DNA of 64,000 nt, from NCBI GenBank assembly GCA_964551315.1, contig CAZKCM010000006.1, positions 1 to 64,000 of the forward strand, given 5' to 3'. The DNA comes from Virgifigura sp964551315. GTDB lineage: Bacteria > Pseudomonadota > Alphaproteobacteria > Dongiales > Dongiaceae. Positions 53,555-62,700 of this stretch are shown in pieces. The position numbers were made by a program, and so were the translations under genes. Each line of letters begins with the position of its first letter. The stretch's first letter is position 1. The notes below the pieces were generated by a model that was not told the origin of the DNA, did not search any database, and saw nothing but the letters and a program-made list of their open reading frames with translations.

Positions 53555-54232
53555 ATGCGCATCCTGGTGGTTGAGGACGACGAGAAGACGGCGAGCTACA
53601 TGGCCAAGGGGCTGGCCGAGGCCGGCTATGTCGTCGATCACGCGGCGAACGGGCGGGACGGGCTCTTCATGGCCACGAGCGGCGATTACGACGCGCTCAT
53701 CGTCGACCGCATGCTGCCCGAGCTCGACGGCCTGTCCCTGATTCAGGCGCTTCGCGCCGCGAAGATCGAAACCCCGGCGCTGATCCTGAGCGCGCTCGGC
53801 CAGGTGGATGATCGCGTCGCCGGGCTGCGGGCGGGCGGCGACGATTATCTGACGAAGCCCTTCGCCTTCTCGGAGCTTCTGGCCCGGATCGAGGCCCTGC
53901 TGCGCCGCCGCGGCGGGAACAGCGCGGAAACGCGGCTGGTCGTCGGCGATCTCGAGATGGACCTGCTCGCCCGGTCCGTGAAGCGCGGCGGCAAGCCCAT
54001 CGATCTGCAGCCGCGGGAGTTCCGGCTGCTCGAATACCTGATGCGGCACGCAGGGCAGGTGGTGACCCGGACCATGCTTCTCGAAAGCGTCTGGGATTAC
54101 CACTTCGACCCGCAGACCAACGTCATCGACGTGCACATCAGCCGCCTGCGCCAGAAGATCGACAAGGGCTTCGAGGTCCCGTTGCTGCACACCGTGCGCG
54201 GGGCGGGATACTGCATCCGTGCGCCTCAATAG
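53555..54232 (+). CDS. OmpR/PhoB-family response regulator
   Basis: A 225-aa regulator. The receiver domain (1-115) has the acidic pair in VEDDEK, the phospho-acceptor Asp in DALIVDRML, and Lys in LTKPF. The winged helix DNA-binding domain (about 125-222) includes LQPREFRLLEYLM and TNVIDVHISRLRQKI. The closest types are QseB/CusR/TctD-like regulators. ATG at MRILVVEDD is preferred over a start 22 codons earlier. It overlaps the sensor kinase gene by 14 bases. Confidence 0.92.
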   Translation: MRILVVEDDEKTASYMAKGLAEAGYVVDHAANGRDGLFMATSGDYDALIVDRMLPELDGLSLIQALRAAKIETPALILSALGQVDDRVAGLRAGGDDYLTKPFAFSELLARIEALLRRRGGNSAETRLVVGDLEMDLLARSVKRGGKPIDLQPREFRLLEYLMRHAGQVVTRTMLLESVWDYHFDPQTNVIDVHISRLRQKIDKGFEVPLLHTVRGAGYCIRAPQ

Positions 54233-55598
54233 GTTCTTCCGGACCACGACCTTCCGGCTGGCGCTCCTCTACGCCATGCTGTTCGGGGCGTCGGTTCTCG
54301 CCCTTTTCGCCTTCATCTACGGGACGACGACGGTCCTGATCGACCGCGAGCGCAAGGAGGCCATCGCCGCCAACATGGCGAGTCTCACCGACCACTATGC
54401 CGCCACCGGTCTCAACGGTTTGGCCGCGGCGATCCTCGCGCGCACACAGCCGGACCGGGTCGGCGACAACATCTATCTGCTCGCCGACCGGAATTTCCGG
54501 CCGGTGGCCGGCAACGGCACCGGCTGGCCGTACTATGCCGAGCAGGAGGGGCCGTGGCTGACCTTTCCCGTCGCGCGGAGTCCGCTCGGCGATCCCGAGA
54601 TCCACATGGCGCAGGCGCTTCACGCCGTGCTGCCGAACGGCTATCACCTGCTCGTCGGCCAGGACATGCGGGCGCAGGAACAGCTCAAGCGGGTGGTCGT
54701 CGAGGCCCTGTTCTGGTCGCTTGCCATCACCCTTTGCCTCGGTCTTGCCGTCGGCCTGATCATGAGCCGCAACACCCTGAGGCGGATCGAGACGATCAAC
54801 GCCGCCGCCGAGCGGATCATGCGGGGTGAGTTCAAGCACCGCCTGCCGGTGCGCCACGGGGGCGACGAGTTCGACCGCCTCGCCGAGAACCTGAACGCCA
54901 TGCTGGACGAGATCGAGCGCCTGATGGGGAGCATGCGCACGGTGACCCACAACATCGCCCACGATCTGCGCAGCCCGCTGACGCGCGTGAAGAACCGGCT
55001 TGAGGCGGCGCTTGCCGGCATGGAGGAGACCGACCAGCGGCGCGAGTCGATCGAGCAGGCGGTGGGCGAGGCCGACCAGCTCCTTGCCACCTTCAACGCG
55101 CTGCTGTCGATCGCCGACGCGGAGGCCGGCGCCGGCCGCGGGGAGATGGCGCCGGTTGACCTCCAGGCGCTCGGGCGCGACGTGGCGGAGCTTTACGAGC
55201 CGTTGGTCGAGGAGCGCGGCTTCGTGCTGGAGACCGGCCTGTCCGGCTCGGCGGTCGTCTCCGGCAACCGGCAGCTCCTGTTCCAGGCCCTGGCGAACCT
55301 CATCGACAACGCCGTCAAATATGCGGGATCGGGCGGGCGCATCGCGCTGACGGTCGCGCCGACTCCGGAGGGCGGGGCGGAAGTCGTCGTCGCCGACAAC
55401 GGTCCCGGCATTCCGGAGGCCGATCGCTCCCGCGTCCTGGACCGTTTCGTCCGGCTCGATCCCAGCCGCTCGACGCCCGGCAGCGGCCTGGGGCTCAGCC
55501 TGGTCTCGGCGATCGCTCGGCTCCACAACGCAGAGCTGAGCCTGGAGGACAACCGCCCGGGGCTGAGGGTGCGCATCCGGTTCCCGGCGGCGGTCTAG
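54219..55598 (+). CDS. Sensor histidine kinase
   Basis: A 459-aa inner-membrane kinase partner of the preceding regulator. Two membrane helices (about 15-37 and 165-187) bracket a periplasmic sensor of about 130 residues with no recognised fold. A HAMP domain (about 188-240), the H-box NIAHDLRSPLTR with the phosphorylated His, the N-box NLIDNAVKYA, and the G-boxes DNGPGIP and GSGLGLS follow. The GTG start overlaps the response regulator stop region, giving translational coupling. Its signal is unknown; the degP neighbour suggests envelope stress (inference). Confidence 0.92.
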   Translation: MRLNRFFRTTTFRLALLYAMLFGASVLALFAFIYGTTTVLIDRERKEAIAANMASLTDHYAATGLNGLAAAILARTQPDRVGDNIYLLADRNFRPVAGNGTGWPYYAEQEGPWLTFPVARSPLGDPEIHMAQALHAVLPNGYHLLVGQDMRAQEQLKRVVVEALFWSLAITLCLGLAVGLIMSRNTLRRIETINAAAERIMRGEFKHRLPVRHGGDEFDRLAENLNAMLDEIERLMGSMRTVTHNIAHDLRSPLTRVKNRLEAALAGMEETDQRRESIEQAVGEADQLLATFNALLSIADAEAGAGRGEMAPVDLQALGRDVAELYEPLVEERGFVLETGLSGSAVVSGNRQLLFQALANLIDNAVKYAGSGGRIALTVAPTPEGGAEVVVADNGPGIPEADRSRVLDRFVRLDPSRSTPGSGLGLSLVSAIARLHNAELSLEDNRPGLRVRIRFPAAV

Positions 55599-55691
55599 GA
55601 CCGGCCGAACGGGAAGGGCGGTCCGGGCAAGCTCTTGTCTGGGCTTGGAGGGCGGCCGACCCGCACCCTTGCGCGGTCCACGCTTCCCCGG

Positions 55692-56261
55692 TTACCAGCG
55701 GAACCGGATCGTTGCCCCAACCCCGTCTTCGCCGACGGTCGGCGTGACCGAGTAGGTGATGTAGTTCGTCGTGAAAAGCATGTTCGTCCCGATTCCGAGG
55801 GCGGCGCCGGCCAGCACATCCGCGAGGTCGTGCCTGTCGGCGTGGATTCGGCTGTACCCCACGAACGACGCGCCGAGATAGGAGGGTATCCCGTAAACCC
55901 ATCCATATCGTTGCTGGATGAAGGCCGCGCCTTGGAATGCGGCTCCGGTGTGGCCGGACGGAAAGGCCTGGTCGCCGCCATCGGGTCGCTTCTTATTGAT
56001 GATGTTCTTGAGGCTGTGGGTCACGGCGAAGGTCGTCAGGAAGGACCTGTAGAACTCGCTGCGGCCCTGCCGGTCGTCCATGTAGAAGGTTGTCCCGTAT
56101 GCGGTCGTCGGCAGCAGGATCTGGACGATGTCACCGGCCCTTTCGACCGTCCCTATGGCCCGTGAAGGATCGGGGAATCCCGTCCCGGCCAGGATCACGG
56201 CGATCGCGAGCAGTCGCCGTGGGAGACGAACCCCTCCGGTTATCATGCCAGCATATTTCAT
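55692..56261 (-). CDS. PAP2-family phosphatase, periplasmic
   Basis: A 189-aa protein. The N-terminal hydrophobic stretch ending before RAIGTVE looks like a signal peptide. The three PAP2 motifs are complete: KNIINKKRP (motif 1), PSGH (motif 2) and SRIHADRHDLADV (motif 3, with the catalytic His). The C-terminus ends in aromatic-terminated strands (GATIRFRW), reminiscent of outer-membrane proteins. The likely substrate is a lipid or isoprenoid phosphate. MITGGVRL five codons later is an alternative start. It converges on the histidine kinase gene. Confidence 0.87.
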   Translation of the reverse strand: MKYAGMITGGVRLPRRLLAIAVILAGTGFPDPSRAIGTVERAGDIVQILLPTTAYGTTFYMDDRQGRSEFYRSFLTTFAVTHSLKNIINKKRPDGGDQAFPSGHTGAAFQGAAFIQQRYGWVYGIPSYLGASFVGYSRIHADRHDLADVLAGAALGIGTNMLFTTNYITYSVTPTVGEDGVGATIRFRW

Positions 56262-56562
56262 CGTTGCGTGCCGGTGTTCCGAAGATTCCGCGGCTTTGGG
56301 CGCTTTATGGGTCTCGAAAGGAGATCCTTTTATTTATAAAACCGCCAAATATTTATGAGCCCGCCGACGTTTTACTTTTTCGAATTATGAAACGAAATAT
56401 TTAACATCCATTTATCGAGAGGTTAATATTACATTGCGCGACCCGGTGGTGCGCGATGCGGGCGTTCTCTGGCGAGGCGATCGCGGGGATTAGGGCGGGG
56501 GGCGTTCTATCCGGCGTCGAAGCGTGCCGCGGATGTCCTCCGACGGCCGTGCCGGCGACGGT
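56262..56562. other. AT-rich intergenic island upstream of the PAP2 gene
   Basis: No gene. Bases about 56325-56435 are strikingly AT-rich compared with the surrounding GC-rich DNA, with runs such as TATTTATAAAA and TTAATATTA. TTAA-N7-TTAT at 56401-56415 is one base off a CtrA box. It probably holds the PAP2 promoter. Confidence 0.45.
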
Positions 56563-57609
56563 CTAGGCTTCGGAGGCTGCCTGTTCGGGGGTTCCCCGGT
56601 CGTTCAGCACGTCGGACAGCCGCGCGAGATCGGCTTTCGTCGGGATGCCGAAGCGGAGCCATTGCGGCCGCTCGGGGAAGTCGCGCGCCAGGATGCCGGC
56701 GCGACCGAGCCGCTCGAACAAGACCGGCGCCTCGGGATGCTCGGTAAGGCGGAACAGGTCGGTTCCGCCGAGGATCGAAAAGCCGGCGCCGCTCAGCAGG
56801 GCGTCGAGGCGGCATGCGTCCTCCGCCAGCCGCTGCCGCGCCGCCGCGATCCAGGCGGTGTCGGCGAGCGCTGCCGCGCCGATATGGACGGCTGGCCCGC
56901 TCACCACCCAGGGGCCAAGCGCCTCGGCCAGTGCGGCGATCAGCGGCGGCGGCCCGAGCGCGAAGCCCAGCCGCAGGCCGCCGAGGCCGAAGAACTTCCC
57001 GAAGGAGCGCAGCACCACGAGGCCAGGTCGCCCCGCCGCTCCGGCGAGGCTCAACTCCGGCGCCACGTCGGCGAAGGCTTCGTCCACCACCAGCAGCCCG
57101 CCGCGCGCGGAGAGCCGGTCGGCGAGGGCGCGCAGCCGGTCAGGGTCGAATCGCCGTCCGTCCGGGTTGTTGGGGTTGGCGAGGACGACGACGGCGTGCC
57201 GGTCGGCAACGTCGGCAAGGTCCGCGATCGACTCGACGGCGCAACCGGCCATCGCCCAGGCCCGGGCATGCTCGCCATAGGTCGGCGTCAGCACCGCGAC
57301 GGCGCCCTCGGGCCCCGGGGCGTGGAGGCGCGGCAGCCACTGGATCAGCGCCTGCGAACCCGGCGCGGCGACGATGCAATCCGCGGCCGGGACGCCGTAG
57401 TAGCCCTGCGCCGCGTCGATCAGGCGGGCAAGGGATTTCCGGTCCGGCAGGCGCGACCAGGCCTCGGCCGGCAGGTCGGGCAGGGGATAGGCCGTCGGGT
57501 TGATCCCGGTCGAAAGGTCGAGCCACCGCCCCCGCACCGGCCGTCCGAATCGCCGTTCGGCCGCGGTCAGGTCGCCGCCGTGATGCAGCCGGTGATCGCT
57601 CCTGTTCAT
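56563..57609 (-). CDS. cobD: Threonine-phosphate decarboxylase-type PLP enzyme of cobalamin synthesis
   Basis: A 348-aa fold-type I PLP enzyme that makes (R)-1-amino-2-propanol phosphate for the B12 nucleotide loop. HHGGDL near residue 9 and LDLSTGINPTAYPLP near 30 are typical of the CobD/CobC group. The Asn of LANPNNPDG, VVDEAFAD and the PLP Lys in RSFGKFFGLGGLRLGF are visible. ATG 57609 starts the homologous region; an in-frame ORF extends through the riboswitch region on the other strand and is rejected. It is divergent from the B12 operon. Histidinol-phosphate aminotransferase is the alternative, but context favours CobD. Confidence 0.87.
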   Translation of the reverse strand: MNRSDHRLHHGGDLTAAERRFGRPVRGRWLDLSTGINPTAYPLPDLPAEAWSRLPDRKSLARLIDAAQGYYGVPAADCIVAAPGSQALIQWLPRLHAPGPEGAVAVLTPTYGEHARAWAMAGCAVESIADLADVADRHAVVVLANPNNPDGRRFDPDRLRALADRLSARGGLLVVDEAFADVAPELSLAGAAGRPGLVVLRSFGKFFGLGGLRLGFALGPPPLIAALAEALGPWVVSGPAVHIGAAALADTAWIAAARQRLAEDACRLDALLSGAGFSILGGTDLFRLTEHPEAPVLFERLGRAGILARDFPERPQWLRFGIPTKADLARLSDVLNDRGTPEQAASEA

Positions 57610-57719
57610 CCTTGCGGGTCCGCAAAACGCCAACGGCACCGCTGCGTGCCACGGATCGGCGCCGCTAGGCAAGGGGTACGTGCCGTGCAATCCTCTGGCC
57701 AAAGCCCGCGCCATGCTGT

Positions 57720-57920
57720 AGCGTCGCCGCTGGCTGAGACCAGGGAAGCCGGTGCCGTCGCCCGCACCCGAACGGGCGTGAGGCGACCAGTCCGGCGCTG
57801 CCCCCGCAACTGTGAGTGGTGAGGCGGACGGCGGCCCGCGGCGACGCGGGCGCGAAGCCACTGGCCGGAAGGCCGGGAAGGCGCCGTCGGCCGGAGAGCC
57901 CGAGCCAGGAGACCTCCTCA
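57720..57920 (+). ncRNA. Cobalamin (AdoCbl) riboswitch
   Basis: All hallmark blocks are in order: GGGAAGCCGGTG (near 57743), GCTGCCCCCGCAACTGT (near 57797), CACTGG...GGCCGGGAAGG (near 57859), and the B12 box AGCCAGGAGACC (57903-57914). It lies 42 bases upstream of the cobU start and should shut off cobU-cobW-cobN-cobO when cobalamin is plentiful. The final stem near the GGGAGGAGAGG ribosome binding site suggests translational control. Ends are approximate. Confidence 0.92.
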
Positions 57921-57961
57921 GCCGGTCCAGCAACCGCATCCTCGGTGGGAGGAGAGGCCTG

Positions 57962-58600
57962 ATGACAGTCCCCCGACCGTCCCCGTCGCCCGTTCCCGGC
58001 GCGCCCGACTCCGCTCCCGTAAGCTTGCCGCCCGTGACTCTGATTCTCGGCGGCGCGCGGTCCGGCAAGAGCCGCTTCGCGGAGCAGCTCGTCGCCGGTC
58101 ATCCGGGCCACCGCGTCTATCTGGCGACGGCCGAGGCGCGGGACACGGAGATGGCGGAGCGGATCCGCCACCATCGGGAACGTCGCGGCGAGGGCTGGGA
58201 CACGGTCGAGGAACCGCTGGACCTTGTTGGCGCCCTTTCGCGCGTGGCCCGGGACGGCGCGGCCGTTCTCGTCGACTGCCTGACCCTGTGGCTCAGCAAC
58301 CTGATGGGCGCGAACCGCGATCCGGCGGCCGAAATGTCGCGTCTCGTCACGGATCTGCCGCGCCTCGGCGGGCCCGTGGTCTTCGTTTCCAATGAAGTCG
58401 GCCTCGGCATCGTGCCCGACAACCCCCTGGCGCGGGCCTTCCGCGATGAGGCCGGGCGTCTGAACCAGGCAATGGCGGCGGCGGCCGACCGGGTGTACTT
58501 CGTCGCCGCCGGCCTGCCTCTAACGCTCAAGGACCTGACGCCCAGGGACGGGGCGGCGCCGACCGCAACCCAAGCAAGAGGAGCCCCTTCGCACCGATGA
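57962..58600 (+). CDS. cobU: Bifunctional adenosylcobinamide kinase/guanylyltransferase
   Basis: A 212-aa cytoplasmic enzyme (CobP in Pseudomonas) that phosphorylates adenosylcobinamide and attaches GMP. The P-loop is GGARSGKSRFAE near residue 26, YLATAEARDTEM follows with the GMP-binding region, then LVDCLTLWLSNLM and SNEVGLGIVPDNPLAR. ATG 57962 has GGGAGGAGAGG upstream. A GTG start 50 codons earlier would translate the riboswitch and is rejected. It overlaps cobW by 4 bases (ATGA). The first 20 residues are Pro/Ser-rich. Confidence 0.93.
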   Translation: MTVPRPSPSPVPGAPDSAPVSLPPVTLILGGARSGKSRFAEQLVAGHPGHRVYLATAEARDTEMAERIRHHRERRGEGWDTVEEPLDLVGALSRVARDGAAVLVDCLTLWLSNLMGANRDPAAEMSRLVTDLPRLGGPVVFVSNEVGLGIVPDNPLARAFRDEAGRLNQAMAAAADRVYFVAAGLPLTLKDLTPRDGAAPTATQARGAPSHR

Positions 58601-59628
58601 CCCGGAAGATTCCCGCGACGGTCGTCACCGGCTTTCTCGGCGCCGGCAAGACCAGCCTCATCCAGCATCTGCTGCGCACCGCCAACGGCAGGCGGCTTGC
58701 CCTGATCGTGAACGAGTTCGGTGACATCGGGGTCGACGGAGAGCTGCTCAAGAGCTGCGGCATCGAGGGGTGCTCGGAAGAGGATGTCGTCGAGCTGGCC
58801 AATGGCTGCATCTGCTGCACGGTGGCGGATGACTTCCTCCCGACCATCGAGGCGCTGATCAACCGGCCGACCCCGCCGGACCACATCGTCATCGAGACCT
58901 CCGGCCTCGCCCTGCCGAAGCCGCTCGTCAAGGCCTTCAATTGGCCGGAGGTCCGCACCCGCGTCACCGTCGATGGCGTGATCGCCGTGGTCGACGGTCC
59001 GGCGGTGGCCGACGGGCGATTCGCCGGCGATCCGGACGCCGTCGCCGCGCAGCGGGCGGCCGATGCGGCGCTCGACCACGAGAGCCCGCTCGAGGAGCTG
59101 TTCGAGGACCAGTTGGGTTGCGCCGATCTCGTCGTCCTGAACAAGGTCGATCAACTCGACGCGGCGGCGCGCGCCTCCGTCGAGGCGGTCATCGGCGCCG
59201 GCCTGCGGCCGGGGGTCAAGGTTGTGCCGGCGAGCTACGGCGCGATCGACGCTGCCGTCCTGCTCGGCCTCGGCGCGGCGGCGGAGGACGACCTCGCCGC
59301 CCGGCCGTCGCATCACGACGACGCCGACGCGGACCACGACCACGACGAGTTCGAAAGCTTTCACGTCGATCTGCCCGCGGTCGCTTCGCCCGAGGCGCTG
59401 ATCGAGCGTCTGCGCCCCGCGATCGAGCGCCACGACATCCTGCGCGTGAAGGGCTTCCTGCCGGTCGTCGGCAAGGAGATGCGGCTGGTGCTGCAGGGCG
59501 TCGGCAGCCGCCTGCAGCACTATTACGACCGGCCCTGGCGCGACGGCGAGGACCGTATCGGCCGCCTCGTGGTGATCGGCCTGCAGGGCCTCGACCGCGC
59601 CGCCATCGCCGCGGCGATCGCGGGATGA
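58597..59628 (+). CDS. cobW: CobW-type metal-handling GTPase
   Basis: A 343-aa G3E-family GTPase linked to cobalt delivery for B12. Walker A is GFLGAGKTS (near residue 9), the metal-binding CxCC motif is CICC (near 71), and the nucleotide-specificity motif is LNKVDQLD. A His/Asp-rich stretch HHDDADADHDHDEFE (near 235-249) could bind metal. The C-terminal CobW domain ends near residue 340. The ATG overlaps the cobU stop. It sits between cobU and cobN in the standard aerobic order. Confidence 0.94.
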   Translation: MTRKIPATVVTGFLGAGKTSLIQHLLRTANGRRLALIVNEFGDIGVDGELLKSCGIEGCSEEDVVELANGCICCTVADDFLPTIEALINRPTPPDHIVIETSGLALPKPLVKAFNWPEVRTRVTVDGVIAVVDGPAVADGRFAGDPDAVAAQRAADAALDHESPLEELFEDQLGCADLVVLNKVDQLDAAARASVEAVIGAGLRPGVKVVPASYGAIDAAVLLGLGAAAEDDLAARPSHHDDADADHDHDEFESFHVDLPAVASPEALIERLRPAIERHDILRVKGFLPVVGKEMRLVLQGVGSRLQHYYDRPWRDGEDRIGRLVVIGLQGLDRAAIAAAIAG

Positions 59629-59633
59629 CGATG

Positions 59634-59713
59634 CACCACAGAGACGCTGAGGTACGGATAGGGCAGGTGGAGCGGGATTCCGAATCCTCTGTGTCTCTGT
59701 GCCTCTGTGGTTT
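59634..59713. repeat. CCACAGAG-type dispersed-repeat-like inverted repeat
   Basis: The 97-base gap between cobW and cobN begins with CACCACAGAGACGCTGAG and ends with a run of CTCTGTG words (CTCTGTGTCTCTGTGCCTCTGTGG). The ends are imperfect reverse complements. The same words recur as dispersed repeats in many bacterial genomes, as I recall, and no other copy is in this window. It interrupts an otherwise tightly packed operon. Confidence 0.55.
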
Positions 59714-59725
59714 GAGGATCGGCTA

Positions 59726-62700
59726 ATGCATCTGCTCGCGGCCAAGCCCGGTGCGATCACCGACGGCAGCGAAGCCGTCGATCTTGGCCAGACGCCGGGA
59801 GACATCGTCTTCCTGTCGGCGGCCGACACGGAACTCGCCTGCCTGTCTGCGGCGCAGGCGCGCCTCGACGGCGAGCGGGCGCCGAGCCTTCGCCTCGCCA
59901 ATCTTCTGTTCCTCGCGCACAACCTTTCGGTCGACACCTATGTCGAGACCGTGATCGCCGAGGCGAAGCTGGTGATCGTGCGCCTGCTCGGCGGCGTGCG
60001 CTACTGGCCCTACGGGATCGAGCAGGTGTCGGACACCTGTCGGCGCCGTGGCATTCCGCTCGCCGTCCTGCCCGGCGACGACCAGCCGGACCCGGAACTG
60101 GCGGCGCTGTCGACCGTGCCGCCGCCGGCGGCCCATCGCCTCTGGCAGTACTGCGTCCAGGGCGGGACCGAGAACGCGGCCAACCTGCTCGCCTATGCCG
60201 GCAGCCTGATCGGATTCGAGCGGCCCTGGCGCGAGCCGGTCGCGCTGCTGCGCGCGGGGCTCTACTGGCCGGGCCTCGACCGGCCAACTCTCGCGGAGCT
60301 GCGGCCGCACTGGCGGGCGGATGCGCCGGTGGCAGCCCTCGTCTTCTATCGGGCGCTGCTGCAGGGCGGCAATCTGAAGGTCGTTGACGCCTTGATCGAA
60401 TCGCTGCGGCGGCATGGCCTCAACCCGCTGCCGATCTACACCACCAGCCTCAAGGAGCCGGTGGCGGCGGACATCCTGCGGACGCTCCTCGCCGAGGCGC
60501 CACCGGCGGTGATCCTCAACGCCACCGCCTTCGCCGTGTCACAGCCAGGCGCGGCCCGCGCCGAGACGCCGTTCGACTCCGCCGATTGCCCGGTGCTTCA
60601 GGTGGCGTTCTCCGGCGGATCGGAAGCCGATTGGCGGGCGGGCACACAGGGCCTCTCGGCGCGCGACATCGCCATGCACGTCGCCCTGCCGGAGGTCGAT
60701 GGCCGGATTCTCGGCCGCGCCGTCTCCTTCAAGGCCGAGGCGCGATTCGATGCGGCGACGCAGTGTCCGATCGTGACCTACGAGCCCGTGCCCGATCGCG
60801 TCGACTACACCGCCGCGCTCGCCGCCGCCTGGGCGCGGCTGCGGGCGACCCCTCCGGCCGAGCGCCGGGTCGCGCTGATCCTTGCCAACTACCCGAACCG
60901 CGACGGCCGCATCGGCAACGGCGTCGGCCTCGATACGCCGGCGGGCGCCGTCCGCCTGCTCGAGGCGATGGAGCAAGCGGGCTACGACATCGCCGACCGG
61001 CCGGCCGATGGCGCGGACCTGATGGTCCGGCTGACCGCCGGACCGACGAACAGCGCCATCGATCGCGCCGGTCGAGCCGGCGGCGAACGCTATGCCCTCG
61101 CGGACTACCGGGCGTTCTTTGCGGGCCTGCCGGAAAGTGTGCGCGCGGCGGTGATTGCGCGCTGGGGCGAGCCGGAGGGCGACCCGTTCTTCGATCGGGA
61201 CGGCTTCCGCCTGCCGGCGCTGCGGCTCGGTCGCGTGGTCGTCGCGATCCAGCCCGCCCGCGGCTACAACATCGATCCGGCGCGCAGCTACCACGACCCG
61301 GACCTCGTCCCGCCGCACGGCTATCTTGCCTTTTACGCTTGGCTGCGCCGCGCGTTCGACGTGCATGCGGTGATCCATATGGGCAAGCACGGCAACCTCG
61401 AATGGCTGCCGGGCAAGGCGTTGGCGCTTTCCGCCGAGTGCTATCCCGAGGCGGCGCTGGGGCCCTTGCCGCATCTCTATCCCTTCATCGTCAACGACCC
61501 GGGCGAGGGCAGCCAGGCGAAGCGCCGGACCGCCGCCGTCATCATCGATCATCTGACGCCGCCGCTGACCCGCGCAGAAAGCTACGGCCCGTTGCGCGAT
61601 CTCGAGCAACTCGTCGACGAGTATTACGAGGCGGCCGGCCTCGATCCGCGCCGCTGCCGCGCGCTGCGCGACCGGATCCTGGAGCTCGCCGCGGCGACCG
61701 GGCTCGACAAGGACTGCGGCATTTCTCATGACGAGGACGCAGACAGCGCGCTCGGCAAGCTCGACAACCATCTCTGCGAGCTGAAGGAGCTGCAGATCCG
61801 CGACGGCTTGCACGTCTTCGGCCGGTCGCCGGAAGGCGAGCAGCTGACGGACCTTCTGGTCGCGCTCACGCGCCTGCCGCGCGGCGCGGGCGAGGGGGGC
61901 GACGCCTCGCTGATCCGTGCGCTCGCCTGCGACCTCGGCCTGTGCGAAGACGGCTTCGATCCCCTCGCGGCGGAGATGGCGAAGGCCTGGACCGGCCCGC
62001 GGCCGGCGGCTCTCGCAGGGCCGGATCCCTGGCGCACCCACGGCGATACCGTGGAGCGGCTCGAACTTCTGGCCCGCCGCCTCGTCGCCGGGGAGACGGA
62101 GCCGGCGCCTGACTGGACGGCGACGCGCGCGGTGCTCGCCTATATCGAAGGCCGCCTGCGCCCGACCGTGCGGTCCTGCGGCGAGGCGGAGATCGCGGGT
62201 CTGCTGACCGGCCTCGACGGCCGCTTCGTCGCCCCGGGCCCGTCGGGCGCACCGACCCGCGGCCGTCCCGAGGTGCTCCCCACGGGCCGCAACTTCTACT
62301 CCGTCGATACCCGCACCGTGCCGACGCCGACGGCCTGGCAGCTTGGCTGGAAATCGGCGGCGCTGCTGCTCGACCGCTACCGGCAGGAGCACGGCGCCTG
62401 GCCGAAGGCGCTGGCGCTGTCTGCCTGGGGCACCGCCAACATGCGCACCGGCGGCGATGACATTGCCCAGGCGCTGGCGCTCATGGGGGTGCGGCCTACC
62501 TGGGACACCGGCTCGGGCCGGGTGAACGGCTTCGAGATCCTGCCGCTGTCGGTCCTCGACCGCCCGCGTGTCGACGTGACCCTGCGCATCTCGGGCTTCT
62601 TCCGCGACGCCTTCCCGGCGCAGATCGACCTGGTCGACAGCGCCGCCCGGGCCGTCGCCGCGCTGGAGGACGAGCCGCCGGCGATGAACCCACTCGCCGA

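Noticed and set aside
57812..57961. Upstream GTG start for cobU
   Set aside because: It lies inside the cobalamin riboswitch; ATG 57962 has a strong ribosome binding site.
59699..59725. Nine-codon upstream extension of cobN
   Set aside because: The extension lies in the CTCTGTG repeat; ATG 59726 begins the conserved protein.
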